A DNA stretch of 64,000 nt from Candidatus Sulfopaludibacter sp. SbA3 (GTDB lineage Bacteria > Acidobacteriota > Terriglobia > 20CM-2-55-15), in assembly GCA_945865815.1 (NCBI GenBank), contig CAMBFR010000004.1, positions 1 to 64,000 on the forward strand, given 5' to 3'. Position 1 is the stretch's first letter. Every line of letters starts with the position of its first letter. Below, one piece after another: positions 23,421 to 33,979 of this stretch. Below the pieces are notes generated by a model, which worked only from the letters and a program-made list of their open reading frames with translations, was not told the origin of the DNA and ran no database searches. The position numbers were made by a program, and so were the translations under genes.

Positions 23421-25625
23421 TCACGGTATTCTCACGACCAACTTTCCCATGCCGGCATTGTCGACCTGGTCATAGATCCGGAATGCAATCACATGCTCGC
23501 CCTGCGAGAGTTCCGGCGAAACGTAAGTAAAAGTCTCGGACTTTGAATCGAGGATTCCGTCGGTTGGAAATACGGGCCGCCACTCACCGGTGTCGATCGA
23601 GACTTCCGCATGATTCAATGTAGACGTAGGGTCCGCGGCATCGATAGCAATTCCTACCCGCCGTCCTGTAATGTTTTGCTGGCGCAGGCTCACGGCCGGC
23701 GGCGTGTTGTCGATCGAAAAAGGACGGCTTTCCATCTCGCCCAGCAATGCGATATCCGATGGGTTCGACGGGGCATCGCTGGCAGCAACCCGGACGACGT
23801 ACGTGCCGTCAGGCAGCGTGTCGGAATTGATCGTGTAAAAGTTGTCCTCGAGATCGCTTTTGAGCGGCTTCCAATTCCGTTCGTTATCTCCCCGATAAGA
23901 GACGTCGTATCTCATGGAGTCCTGGTTCTTGTCGGTGGCTGTCCATTGGAACGACTGTGCGCCCCTCTGGTTCACGCGCCGCGGAGGAATGCGCGGTGGA
24001 GCCGGCAGGCCCGTACGCGCGTTGTTGCGGGCGGTCTGAGGATCCGGAGTGCCGGTCGCAGGATTCAGCACAGGCACTTTCACCACGGCCACACCGGAAG
24101 GCAAAACCTCCAGATTCGTCACCTCGGGCCTGAAGTTCTGCTGCAAATAGGGCACTGTCAGACTCGACAGCCGCGGCGATCTTCCGGAATCCGCTTTCAT
24201 GACGGCCTTCCACTGAATGAATCTTGCCTTTGGACTCGCGGCTGCCCCGTCCGCGCCTACCGTGGCCCAGGCCGACCACGTCTTATCGGGCGAACTGGTG
24301 TTGCCGGTGCGCGTCGATATTTCAATCAGGTTCGCGCTTTCCGCTTTCCACGACACCTTGCCCCACGTGGAGACGGCGTCCGTGTCCTTTATGATGGATT
24401 CGTACTCGCCGGAAGCGGCCAGCACATCGGCCATGCCGAAAAGCTTCCCGATGTTTGCTGAGGTTGCGTAAACGCGATTGCCGGCTTCCAGCAGGCGCGT
24501 TGTTTGCTCTTCAGTCGACTCCAGAAGCAGTATCGTGTTCCGCGGATCCTCGATGGAATAGATCCGTCCTTTGGTTCCCGTGGAGAACAACAGTTTTCCG
24601 CTTCGAGGGAGGATCGAAAATACCATCTCGTCGCGCGATCTCCACAGCGTATTGACGGTCCCATCGGGCAGTATTTCGAGGATCTGGCTTTGCGAATTCG
24701 CATCGGTTGTTGAGCGGGCCGGCGAAGAACCGGAACCCACCGGCGGGTCAATCAAGGGTTCGATGACGTCGATCTGTTGAGCGGCGCTTGCTGCGTCAAC
24801 GGTAACGGTCACGGTCGCCCCGCCTCCTCCCGCGCTGGTGGTGGTGGGGCCGGACGGCGATGCCAGCGGCGTTACAGGGGAACGTCCGCTGATCACAGCC
24901 GCATAAATGGAGCCGTTGGCGCCGAGCGCAACAGAGTGAACCTCGCGCATACCCGAGTCGTACAGCACGAAGGCCGTGCCTTGAGGCGAAATGCGATAGA
25001 CATAACCCTTCGGATCGCCCCCGGCGATAACGTTGCCGTCACGATCCACAGCCATCGTGACGACGTGTGTTTCGTCGGTGTCGTAGAACGTTTCCGCCCG
25101 GCCATCCGGCGTGACCCGGTAAATGACGCCATTGTCGCCGGTGCCCACCAGCAACCGGCCCTGCCTGTCGAACACGAGTGACCAGATGTACTTCACGTCC
25201 GGGTCGTAAAACTGCTGAGGGTCCCGGCCGGGCTCGATCTTGTAGACTTTGCCGTCGGGCGACGTACCCGCATAGAGCACATCCCGGCTATCTACGGCCA
25301 ACGCGAGGACGTCGAGTTCGTCAAGGTCGGCCACCATCTGTCCCCGGCCGGCCGGATCGACCTTATAGACCTTGCCGTCGTGCCCCGTGCCCAGATAGAC
25401 ATTGCCGCCCGAATCCGCGACAGCCGACCACACCATCGCCTGCTCCGTGTTGAAAACCATATCCAGCCGTGGAGCCAGCACGAGTCCCGCGTCGCTGGTG
25501 AGCGAAACGTTGGTCAGCTTGCCGCGGCGAAGATCGTCGTAGGTGCGGACTTCCCAGAACTGCGGAGTCACTGCGAACAAGGGAATGGCGAGCGCGAGCG
25601 GTAATAGCCAAAGACTTTTCTTCAT
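23421..25625 (-). CDS. Secreted beta-propeller protein
   Basis: 734 aa, signal peptide, repeated GTGxDGKVYxxDP blades. Confidence 0.65.
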   Translation of the reverse strand: MKKSLWLLPLALAIPLFAVTPQFWEVRTYDDLRRGKLTNVSLTSDAGLVLAPRLDMVFNTEQAMVWSAVADSGGNVYLGTGHDGKVYKVDPAGRGQMVADLDELDVLALAVDSRDVLYAGTSPDGKVYKIEPGRDPQQFYDPDVKYIWSLVFDRQGRLLVGTGDNGVIYRVTPDGRAETFYDTDETHVVTMAVDRDGNVIAGGDPKGYVYRISPQGTAFVLYDSGMREVHSVALGANGSIYAAVISGRSPVTPLASPSGPTTTSAGGGGATVTVTVDAASAAQQIDVIEPLIDPPVGSGSSPARSTTDANSQSQILEILPDGTVNTLWRSRDEMVFSILPRSGKLLFSTGTKGRIYSIEDPRNTILLLESTEEQTTRLLEAGNRVYATSANIGKLFGMADVLAASGEYESIIKDTDAVSTWGKVSWKAESANLIEISTRTGNTSSPDKTWSAWATVGADGAAASPKARFIQWKAVMKADSGRSPRLSSLTVPYLQQNFRPEVTNLEVLPSGVAVVKVPVLNPATGTPDPQTARNNARTGLPAPPRIPPRRVNQRGAQSFQWTATDKNQDSMRYDVSYRGDNERNWKPLKSDLEDNFYTINSDTLPDGTYVVRVAASDAPSNPSDIALLGEMESRPFSIDNTPPAVSLRQQNITGRRVGIAIDAADPTSTLNHAEVSIDTGEWRPVFPTDGILDSKSETFTYVSPELSQGEHVIAFRIYDQVDNAGMGKLVVRIP

Positions 25626-27478
25626 TACGGTCTTACCGTGACGTTCAGGGATCTCTGTCCCTGAATTACATACCGGGATTGCGGAAGTTCGATTTCGCCT
25701 ATGGTGGAGTTCCGCGTGTTGGAAACGCTGCGGCTGGAGGAGCGGTCCGTATTGATGACAGCCGCCATCGATGGCGGAAGCGACGGCAACTCTTCTCCAC
25801 CGATCACGATGGCCGGGGCAAAACTCAGGATCTTGATATAGAGCCGGTCATTCTTGCGGAGATTGTTCAGCTCCTTGATGATCTGCGTCATGTCTTTCGG
25901 GACTCCCGCGGCGCCACGGCGGAGATCGGTCGTCGTTATAGTCGTACCGTCACCCACAAGCAACTGAACCGGACCTGCAGGCAGACCGGATGGAATCTGC
26001 ACCGGATGGCGCTCCACGACGATATCGCCGGTCGTGGCTCTCAGGAATGCCGACAGAATGACGGTTTCTCCGGGACGTACTTCTGTCTTGTCCACGGAGA
26101 TGCGTTCGAGTTGAGCGTTCGTTTTCCGGTCGGTGGAAACAATATCGAGATCCACGCCTTCGATGACGATGCCGTCGTAGCCTGCGTTCATCAAGTACTG
26201 CACGGGCGCGATGGTCCCGATCGTCGCTGTTGTCTGCGTATTCGCATCTCCGCTGAACACGTTGTCGACGCGGATGGGATCGTAGTCCTTCACGCGGATG
26301 CTTCCGGAAATATCGAGCGTCATCTCACCGAGGCCGCGTTCGCTGGCGGTAATGGCATTAAATAGGGTGAAATTCATCAGCAGAGGCGTCAGGAAACGAT
26401 CATTTGCGATTTCGAACTTGTACTGGTTCACCGTGTTCTGGCTGGAGCGCAGGTTCACGGTCATCGGAATCATTTTCGGAGCCCTGCCTATGGTTCCGGC
26501 AATTCCGGTAGCCCGGTCCTGGTCGAAGGAACCAACCACGTCCATGGGGACCGCCAACTTGAACGAGTTCTGAATATTCGGCAGCAGCGATATGACGTAC
26601 CCGGCAGACATCGGCAGATCCGTAGGTCCGACCGACATGTTGGGATGACCAAACGCGTATACACGGTTGCCATCCACATGGGTCACAGTGCCGTTTGCGC
26701 TGATATTCACGTCGCCACGAATGAGTTCGGCATTCACGGCCGATCCGGGCTGCAGGCTCGGCGTGGGGCCTGCCTGCAGGCTCGAAGCGCTTCCGCCGCC
26801 TCCACCCTGGACAGGCGTGAACCCAACGGCATTAAAGAATGGCGTGAATTGCCGGATCGCCGCCGGAGTTGCGCCCGCCAGGAACAACGGCGTTTCGATG
26901 CGGACAAGCGATGGGGCGCCTGCTGCCGGCTGAGCGGCCGCCGGATAACCCTGCCCTAGCCAAGCCTGATGCGCCTCCTGCAGTGACTTCCCTTCGCCAA
27001 GACGGCCCAATAAACCGTAAATGAATTCCGCGGGCGATTCCGTAGGCAGCGAGGCCGCCTGCGCCGCAGGAGCGGGCGCCGGCCGCTCGTTCAGGATGTT
27101 GACCATCTGAGAAATCGGCTGAATGCCCGCAATGGGCTCTTTCGCAAATGGAAACGCAAAAGCCACCGCGCCCAGGAGCTTGCCGTCAATGTAGACAGGG
27201 CTTCCGCTCATACCTGCAATCACGCCGGTTTGCGCCAGCGGTCCGCCCGAAAGGCGCGCCAGGATCATGTCCTGTTTGGGTGCGAAATTCTTCAGGACGC
27301 CTAAAAGTTCGACATCGAATTGCTCGATGGCGGTACCCTGAAAAACAGTTCTTCCAATGCCCTTCATGCCCGCGCGCACTTCGTCGACGGACATGAAAAC
27401 GGTGGACTGGGCGAATGCCGGAAGTGAAACCGCCACGACCATGATGGCAAGGGCTAAAATGCGTTTGGGTTGTGTCAT
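25625..27478 (-). CDS. SpoIVB/S55-type peptidase-domain protein
   Basis: DEVRAGMKGIGRTVFQGTAIEQFDVELLGVLKN, GMSGSPVYIDGKLLGAVAF. Confidence 0.8.
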   Translation of the reverse strand: MTQPKRILALAIMVVAVSLPAFAQSTVFMSVDEVRAGMKGIGRTVFQGTAIEQFDVELLGVLKNFAPKQDMILARLSGGPLAQTGVIAGMSGSPVYIDGKLLGAVAFAFPFAKEPIAGIQPISQMVNILNERPAPAPAAQAASLPTESPAEFIYGLLGRLGEGKSLQEAHQAWLGQGYPAAAQPAAGAPSLVRIETPLFLAGATPAAIRQFTPFFNAVGFTPVQGGGGGSASSLQAGPTPSLQPGSAVNAELIRGDVNISANGTVTHVDGNRVYAFGHPNMSVGPTDLPMSAGYVISLLPNIQNSFKLAVPMDVVGSFDQDRATGIAGTIGRAPKMIPMTVNLRSSQNTVNQYKFEIANDRFLTPLLMNFTLFNAITASERGLGEMTLDISGSIRVKDYDPIRVDNVFSGDANTQTTATIGTIAPVQYLMNAGYDGIVIEGVDLDIVSTDRKTNAQLERISVDKTEVRPGETVILSAFLRATTGDIVVERHPVQIPSGLPAGPVQLLVGDGTTITTTDLRRGAAGVPKDMTQIIKELNNLRKNDRLYIKILSFAPAIVIGGEELPSLPPSMAAVINTDRSSSRSVSNTRNSTIGEIELPQSRYVIQGQRSLNVTVRP

Positions 27479-27520
27479 GGAGCACCCATATTAAAGGAAT
27501 GGGGGTGTGGGGTCAACGCG

Positions 27521-28078
27521 ATGAAAATTAATGGTTTTGTGCTTGCCGGCGGGAAGAGCACCCGCATGGAACAGGACAAAGCGCTGCTGGATTGGCACGG
27601 CCGCCCCCTTCTGACTCACATGACGGATCTGCTTGCAGGCGCCGTCGAGAATGTTCAGGCCGCCGGACGCGATGGAATGCCCGACCGGTCGCCAGGCTGC
27701 GGGCCGCTGGGCGGCATTGTGACACTTCTCGAAACGAGTGAGACGGACACGAATCTGGTGGTAGCCGTCGATCTGCCATTTCTGACCCTTCCCTTCCTTA
27801 AATATTTTCGCGGCCGCCTTGAGACGTCGAAGAACCTTGCGCTGGCCTGCAATATCGAGTCCCGGTTCCCGCTCTGCCTGGGTGTCCGGCGCGGAGCCCT
27901 TACCATCGCGAATGAACGCATTAAGTCGGGAAAGTTAAGCGTGCACGGTTTTCTGGCCGAATGCGGCACCGAGGTCATCAGCGAATCGGAACTCCAGGAT
28001 GCCGGCTTTGGGCCCGCGATCTTCAGGAATATCAATACTCCAGAGCAGTACCTTCGGCTCCGCAAACTGGAGTTGTAG
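27521..28078 (+). CDS. mobA: Molybdenum cofactor guanylyltransferase
   Basis: FVLAGGKSTRMEQDKALL. Confidence 0.85.
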   Translation: MKINGFVLAGGKSTRMEQDKALLDWHGRPLLTHMTDLLAGAVENVQAAGRDGMPDRSPGCGPLGGIVTLLETSETDTNLVVAVDLPFLTLPFLKYFRGRLETSKNLALACNIESRFPLCLGVRRGALTIANERIKSGKLSVHGFLAECGTEVISESELQDAGFGPAIFRNINTPEQYLRLRKLEL

Positions 28079-28302
28079 CGCGGGCCAGTCTCACACGGCG
28101 CCGGTCTACCTGTGGGCGCGACAGTGTTGAGCCAGATATGTTATTGCCCCTTTTGGGGAGAGAGCGCCGCGAAGCGGCGGGTGAGGGCCTTTGAGCAACA
28201 CGCCCTCACAGCTCGGGAAGTGCCTAATTTTTTTCATGCCCCAGTTCTGTCCCTGCTGTGAAATACGGTTGCACTGGCCCAACTGTGCGAGGAGGTCTTT
28301 AC

Positions 28303-29034
28303 ATGACGCGATGCGTGAGGCGATGGCTGCTGAGTGGGATTGTGTCGATTGCCCTGTCCTTGATGTGTTCTACCGTGGCGTCCGCCCAGGTTTCCCAGGA
28401 TCTGGAGTTGAACGTCTTCGCAGCTTTCAGCGGCCACACCAAAAATGGATATGTGATCGGCGCTCCACAGTCGCTTACACCGGTGGAAGGATCGTTCAGC
28501 CTCGATCAGGTGATTCGAAGCGGTATGCGCGCCAACGTCTACACTCGCGGGCACTGGGGACAGGAGTTTTATTACAGCTTCGAGCAGAGCGACGTACACA
28601 TTGCCCGTATTACGAATCCGAAGGCGAGGGTCGATCTCCCAATTCAGATCCACAACCTTGGCATCAATGCCCTTTACTACTTCAGCGACGACGAACAACG
28701 CCGGACGCGCCCGTTTGTCAGCGCGGGCCTGGGCGCCATGATCTATCGTCCGACTCCTGAAGCCAAACAAATCGCGCTCGACCCGTTTGGCGCCAACCTC
28801 GGCGACTTCGATCAATCGAATGAATTGACCTTCAATTACGGGGCCGGCGTGAAGACGCGCGTGACATCCCGTTTCGGTCTCCGGCTGGATGTCCGGGGCT
28901 TTCTCAATCGCAATCCCTCCTTCGGATTTCCGCGGCGGTCCGACGACCCGAACGCGGTAATCCTGCCCACCGAAGGCGCGATTCACAGTATCGAGGCGTC
29001 GGTCGGAATCATCCTTTATTTAGGGCGCCGGTAG
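28303..29034 (+). CDS. Outer-membrane beta-barrel protein
   Basis: Signal peptide, barrel-like C-terminus SIEASVGIILYLGRR. Confidence 0.6.
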   Translation: MTRCVRRWLLSGIVSIALSLMCSTVASAQVSQDLELNVFAAFSGHTKNGYVIGAPQSLTPVEGSFSLDQVIRSGMRANVYTRGHWGQEFYYSFEQSDVHIARITNPKARVDLPIQIHNLGINALYYFSDDEQRRTRPFVSAGLGAMIYRPTPEAKQIALDPFGANLGDFDQSNELTFNYGAGVKTRVTSRFGLRLDVRGFLNRNPSFGFPRRSDDPNAVILPTEGAIHSIEASVGIILYLGRR

Positions 29035-29094
29035 TTAGCCCGGCACAATCAAACCAAGACAATAATTCCTGCCTTTACTGTAGAATCCGCGGCA

Positions 29095-30120
29095 ATGAGT
29101 GTGCGAATTCTGGTGGTTGACGATGAGCCTGAAATTGTCTCCTTCATTCGTGAACTGCTACAGCACCGTGGTTACGAGACGCGCGGCGTCAGTGATTCCA
29201 GGGAAGCCGTAGCCGAGTTTGATTCCTTCCATCCGGATGCCTGCATCTTCGATTTTCGGATGCCTCATGTTACCGGCTCCATGCTGCTGAGCGCAGTAAA
29301 GGAAAAGGATCCCACCGTCGAAGTCGTATTTCTCACCGCGGAAGATGAAACCTCGCTCGCCGTGGATATGATGAAGCGGGGCGCCAGCGATTACCTGCTC
29401 AAGCCGGTCGAACTGAACCAGCTTTCATTGGCGGTAAATCGGGCGCTGGAACATCGAAGGCTGGTGAAGGAAAATGAGGCCTATCGCCTGCACCTGGAAG
29501 CGCTGGTCGCCGAAAAGACTGCCGCGCTGAATGACGCTCTGCGCAGCCTCACGCACGTCCATTCCGCCACGCTTGAAGCGCTCTCGACGGCTCTCGATTT
29601 CCGGGATCAGAGCACGAGCGGCCATTCCCGCCGGGTTGCGAATCTGACTGCCGGGGCGGCCAGGTCGATGGGGATCGAAGGGAATGCGCTCATCCAGATC
29701 GAGCATGGCGCTCTTCTGCACGATGTCGGAAAGCTGAAGATCCCGGACAGCATCCTCTGGAAACCGGGTCCGCTGACCGAGGCGGAATGGGATACCATGC
29801 GCCGCCATCCTGAATACGGAAAGGATTTTCTGGATGGAATCGAATTTCTGAAGGGCGCCGCGGAACTTGTCTTCTCACACCACGAAACATTCGATGGGAC
29901 CGGCTATCCGAGGCAGCTTGCAGGCGATGCCATAACGTTCGGAGCCCGTGTATTCGCGATTGTCGACACCGTCGACGCCATGATCTACAAACGCCCGTAC
30001 AACACGCCGGTGACGTTTCAAGCCGCTGCAGACGAGGTCCGCCGCTGCACGGGGACGCAGTTTGATCCCGCCATCGCGGAGCCGACCCTGGAATACCTGG
30101 AAGGCAGGATTTCAAAATAA
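29095..30120 (+). CDS. Response regulator with HD-GYP domain
   Basis: REC domain VDDEPEI; HDVGKLKIPD; HHETFDGTGYP. Confidence 0.92.
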   Translation: MSVRILVVDDEPEIVSFIRELLQHRGYETRGVSDSREAVAEFDSFHPDACIFDFRMPHVTGSMLLSAVKEKDPTVEVVFLTAEDETSLAVDMMKRGASDYLLKPVELNQLSLAVNRALEHRRLVKENEAYRLHLEALVAEKTAALNDALRSLTHVHSATLEALSTALDFRDQSTSGHSRRVANLTAGAARSMGIEGNALIQIEHGALLHDVGKLKIPDSILWKPGPLTEAEWDTMRRHPEYGKDFLDGIEFLKGAAELVFSHHETFDGTGYPRQLAGDAITFGARVFAIVDTVDAMIYKRPYNTPVTFQAAADEVRRCTGTQFDPAIAEPTLEYLEGRISK

Positions 30121-30398
30121 GCGGCTAACCCGCGACCCTCTACACCACAGGCTTCGGTGATTTCGTTACCTTCATCGCCGCTCCGATTGTGACCGACTCG
30201 AGCGACAGAGGAAGTCTTGGATTTGGGGAGATGACGTCGACGCGCCGCTTTACCTGCGGACGCCCTCCGGGAGTTGTTCGGCTCCGCTGGTTAACTGCCC
30301 CGCGCGAGCCGCATTGCTGGCGGAGAAGGCATGGCGTTGACACTGTCTTCGGAACCCGTATACTGAACTGAAAGGTTGTATTTTCCAACTTTCTAACA

Positions 30399-30677
30399 GT
30401 GTCCAAGGGAGAAACTATCGTGCCGCTCGTAAAAGTAAAAGACAAATACCAGGTAACATTGCCGACCGCCGTGCGGGACGAAGCCGGCGTGGCTATCGGG
30501 GACATTCTCGAGGCCAAGGTGGTCAATGGCAAGATCACGCTTACCCCAAAGAGCGTCATTGACCGCGGCATTGCGGAGGGGCTTGCGGACTTCAAGAAAG
30601 GCCGTTTCATCGGGCCCTTTGATAATGCAGATGTGGCTGTAAAGGCCCTCCGTCAGGCCGCCAAGCGCAGTAAATGA
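30399..30677 (+). CDS. AbrB-type antitoxin
   Basis: VKVKDKYQVTLPTAVRDEAGVAIGDILEAKVVNGKITLTPK. Confidence 0.85.
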   Translation: MSKGETIVPLVKVKDKYQVTLPTAVRDEAGVAIGDILEAKVVNGKITLTPKSVIDRGIAEGLADFKKGRFIGPFDNADVAVKALRQAAKRSK

Positions 30678-30919
30678 AAGCGGCCTTCTCCAGCCGGTCC
30701 ATCCGCCAATACGCGAAACTGCACACCACAGTTCAGGATCGGTTCGACAAGCAATTGGGGTTGCTCCTCATGAATCTCCAGCACCCGTCACTCCGAGCCA
30801 AAAAATACAGCGAAGCCGAAAACATCTGGCAAGCCCGGGTGAACGACCATTACCGTTTCTATTTTCAGATCGTCGACGATACCTACCGGATTCTCGATAT
30901 CACAGGACATCCGAAATAG
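30674..30919 (+). CDS. RelE/ParE-superfamily toxin
   Basis: IWQARVNDHYRFYFQIVDDTYRILDITGHPK. Confidence 0.8.
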   Translation: MKAAFSSRSIRQYAKLHTTVQDRFDKQLGLLLMNLQHPSLRAKKYSEAENIWQARVNDHYRFYFQIVDDTYRILDITGHPK

Positions 30920-31019
30920 CGGCGCTGCGGGCAGACTACAATCTAATTTCCTCGCCAAGCCACACAATCGGCTCGCGTCGATGCCGCCAAAAAAGATCCT
31001 CCCGGAGTTAACGTGCCTT

Positions 31020-31278
31020 ATCACACCACGAAAAATTCGATGGGACCGGCTATCCGAGACAGCTTGCAGGCGATGACATAACGTTCGGCGCCCGTGTGTT
31101 CGCGATTGTCGACACCATCGACGCCATGATCTACAAACGCCCGTACAACACGCCGGTGACGTTTCAGGCCGCAGCAGACGAGGTCCGCCGCTGCTCGGGC
31201 ACGCAGTTTGATCCCGCCATCGTGGAGCCAACCCTGGAATACCTGGAAAGCAGAATTTCAAAGGGAGCGGCTACCCCG
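31020..31278 (+). pseudogene. Duplicated 3' fragment of the HD-GYP gene
   Basis: Near-identical to 29875..30133; encodes HHEKFDGTGYPRQLAGDDITFGARVFAIVDTIDAMIYKRPYNTPVTFQAAADEVRRC. Confidence 0.9.
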
Positions 31279-31280
31279 CA

Positions 31281-33641
31281 TTAGTGGTGTCTTGGAATCG
31301 CGGGACACGGAGAAGTTTTCGCCCCGCGGACGAAGTACTCGAAAATGCTTCCGCTTTCGTTCGAGAGGCAGCCCGTGGCCGGGTCGATCCGCGTTAGCAC
31401 GACGTCTTTCGGCATTTCGAACTCACCAGCGAGCAGATCAGGTCTCCAGCGGCGCACGGAATCGATGAAGGCGGCCCAGATGGGAGCGACTGTATCGCTC
31501 GCGAAAAGATTCTCCGCATTCTGGATCGGTGAGTGGCATCGATAGGTCAACAGGACCGCCACAACGAGCCGCGGGCTGACGGAGACCATCCAGACCTCAT
31601 GCGCTCCAGATCCCGTCTTCCCACCTATTGAAGCATCGGCCGGAAGACCGGTTTGCCGGAACGAATACCTGGCCGTGCCCTGCGCGCCATCCTCACCATG
31701 GCCCAACACAGATCGCATCATCTGAACAGTGATGAACGAGGCGGCCGGGTCGGCTGCCCGGATTGCGGTCTTCCGCTTGAAATCGACAGGGCGGCCATCG
31801 AGATAGACTTCGCCGATCGGCTCCAACTGCCGGATCAGACCGTTGTTGGCGAAGAGCGTGTACGCTCGGGCAAGCCCCAGAACCGAAATCTCGGAACCCG
31901 GTGCGGCGCCCATCGCCAGGGCTTCGGCCTCGGATGCCTGCACCGGGAGTCCCGTGACCTTTCTATAAATGCCGACCGCCTCCGCAGCCCCCATGAAGTC
32001 CAACAGAGACAGACCTAGTCTCCGATCGGAGCGAGCCAGCAGCGTGCGCATTCGGCTCTGGCCCGAACCTGACGCAGGCTTCACTAGGGACGCTGCGGTG
32101 TATCCGTGCTCCAAAGCCTGGGTCACGAAGAATGGCTTCACGGTGGACGCCGGAGCGGCAAGTGCATTGAGCGCGAATCTGGCGTACTGAACACCGCCGG
32201 GCCCTCCCGCTCCGCCCGCCATCGTGAGGATTTCGCCGGTAGCGGGATGGACGGCGACGAGCGCGCCGAGCATGCGGTCGTTTCCATCCCGGCACGTCCG
32301 GCCGCCGACCGGTGGATACCGGCGCTCGATCGCAGGAATCGCACCCTCAAGTATCCGCTGCGCCTCGCGCATCAATTCCGGATCAATGGATGTGTAGACG
32401 TGGAGGCCGGAGTACTCCTCCGCAGGCAATCCCTCGAGTTCCACGAGCGGCTGTTGCCTGCTCGCGTAGCCGACGAACGCCCGCGAAAGGACGTCTAACT
32501 CGCGCTCGGCCCGCGTTGGGGACACAAACTGGAGGCTCTCCTGTCTGGCCGGAGCCACCGTGGTGTTGGAGTATCGATCTGGCCAAACGTCGACCAACCG
32601 GCGCAGCACGCGGTCTCGCTGCGCCGTGAGTGCCCGATAGTTTCCGCCCCGGGCTTCATGAAGAAACCGCGTCGGCTGCGGCAGCATCGCGACGAGAGTC
32701 GCGCTTTCACTCAAACTCAGATCCGCGAGGGCGCTCTTGCCGAAGTATTCCCTGGCTGCGGCAAGAAACCCATACACATTGGGCGATCCCGTTTCACCGC
32801 CGAGAAAGACATGATTGGCGTACAGTTCCAGAATTCGCGCTTTTGAAAACCGCGATTCGAGAGCAGCCGCAAGGAAGATCTCATCGATCTTGCGGGGAAG
32901 CGCGCGAGTTCTGTTCAGAGACACAGCATTCTTTACGACCTGCGCCGTAATAGAACTACCTCCGCCGTATCCGTCGATCAGGAGGCTTCTCAGAATTCGG
33001 TCGAACCGCGTGCCGTTGTGAATCAGAAACAGGGAGTCCTCGCTGGCAATAAGCGCGTAGTACAAGTGCGTACTTGCGAGGTCGGCAAACTGGATGGCTT
33101 CGCGTCTCACAAACATTCTGGAGCGGGCGTCGCCGTTGATGGAGAGCACGAAAGTGCCCAGAGGTTCCGGCTCCAGAGCGGACTCCAGAACCGGCAAATC
33201 GGGTTCGCCGGCCCTGTCTGTCTCTGATAGAGAGACAATCCGGCGGCCTCCAAACGTAATCCGCAGCCGTTTGAATTCGGACAGCCGTGGCTCGACAACG
33301 AGCGAATCGCTCGCCGAAAACCAGTAGCTCCCGGGCTGCGGCGATTCCGCCGGTGACTCCAGTGGCGCGGCGGTGTAGGTGAACCCGATGCCTTGCAAGT
33401 GATCCGCAATCTGCTTCCTCGAGATCGCCTGCCCGACAAACACGCGCTTCTTCGCAGCGTAAAACGTCGCGCCACTCGCGTGGCGCGTGCTGAAGTCGAC
33501 GCGATCCAGCATCGCGTTGGCGGCAATCACGCGCAGTGCGACATAGACGGCCACAACTGTGACGGCGGCACTGGTGAACACGAGCGCCCGCAGATATGCC
33601 CGCGGCGGGTTACCGCGGCGAATGGGCTGTTTCACTTTCAT
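31281..33641 (-). CDS. Bifunctional penicillin-binding protein (PBP1b-like)
   Basis: GT51 GGSSITAQVVKNAV; transpeptidase ASTVKP and KTGSG; start MKVKQPIRRG. Confidence 0.85.
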   Translation of the reverse strand: MKVKQPIRRGNPPRAYLRALVFTSAAVTVVAVYVALRVIAANAMLDRVDFSTRHASGATFYAAKKRVFVGQAISRKQIADHLQGIGFTYTAAPLESPAESPQPGSYWFSASDSLVVEPRLSEFKRLRITFGGRRIVSLSETDRAGEPDLPVLESALEPEPLGTFVLSINGDARSRMFVRREAIQFADLASTHLYYALIASEDSLFLIHNGTRFDRILRSLLIDGYGGGSSITAQVVKNAVSLNRTRALPRKIDEIFLAAALESRFSKARILELYANHVFLGGETGSPNVYGFLAAAREYFGKSALADLSLSESATLVAMLPQPTRFLHEARGGNYRALTAQRDRVLRRLVDVWPDRYSNTTVAPARQESLQFVSPTRAERELDVLSRAFVGYASRQQPLVELEGLPAEEYSGLHVYTSIDPELMREAQRILEGAIPAIERRYPPVGGRTCRDGNDRMLGALVAVHPATGEILTMAGGAGGPGGVQYARFALNALAAPASTVKPFFVTQALEHGYTAASLVKPASGSGQSRMRTLLARSDRRLGLSLLDFMGAAEAVGIYRKVTGLPVQASEAEALAMGAAPGSEISVLGLARAYTLFANNGLIRQLEPIGEVYLDGRPVDFKRKTAIRAADPAASFITVQMMRSVLGHGEDGAQGTARYSFRQTGLPADASIGGKTGSGAHEVWMVSVSPRLVVAVLLTYRCHSPIQNAENLFASDTVAPIWAAFIDSVRRWRPDLLAGEFEMPKDVVLTRIDPATGCLSNESGSIFEYFVRGAKTSPCPAIPRHH

Positions 33642-33969
33642 CTCTCCTCTCCCTCCCGGTGCGTCCATGGCCATTAGGAATACTCCACACCACCGAGTGC
33701 AATCTGGCGAAGGCTTCGCTCATCTCCTGTGGCGAAGGTCTCGGTCCCGCCTGTGCCATCGCGGCCTCTCGATCTGCAAGGCTTCGGCCTCCCCTCCAGA
33801 GAAAAATCAAAAGCCCCCCATTTAGAACGTTAAGAAGCAGCGCCGAGATTGTCAGCACGATGTAGAAGGGAAAGCGAAGCGCCTCGTCCGCCGCGGCTGC
33901 GAGCGTGACGATGACGCCGGGCACTACAACGCAAATCGCCACGGAAGCCATTCTGGACACCATACTCAT
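33610..33969 (-). CDS. Small membrane protein
   Basis: 119 aa, two TM segments. Confidence 0.5.
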   Translation of the reverse strand: MSMVSRMASVAICVVVPGVIVTLAAAADEALRFPFYIVLTISALLLNVLNGGLLIFLWRGGRSLADREAAMAQAGPRPSPQEMSEAFARLHSVVWSIPNGHGRTGRERRDESETAHSPR

Positions 33970-33979
33970 GCATTCCTCC

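Noticed and set aside
28130-28190. Short hairpins ccccttttgggg and cgccgcgaagcggcg
   Set aside because: Simple intergenic stem-loops, likely terminator or common dispersed repeat; insufficient evidence for more.
30140-30610. 156-aa minus-strand ORF over the AbrB antitoxin
   Set aside because: Mostly antisense to the antitoxin; only the last 50 aa could be a remnant, and I cannot support a family.
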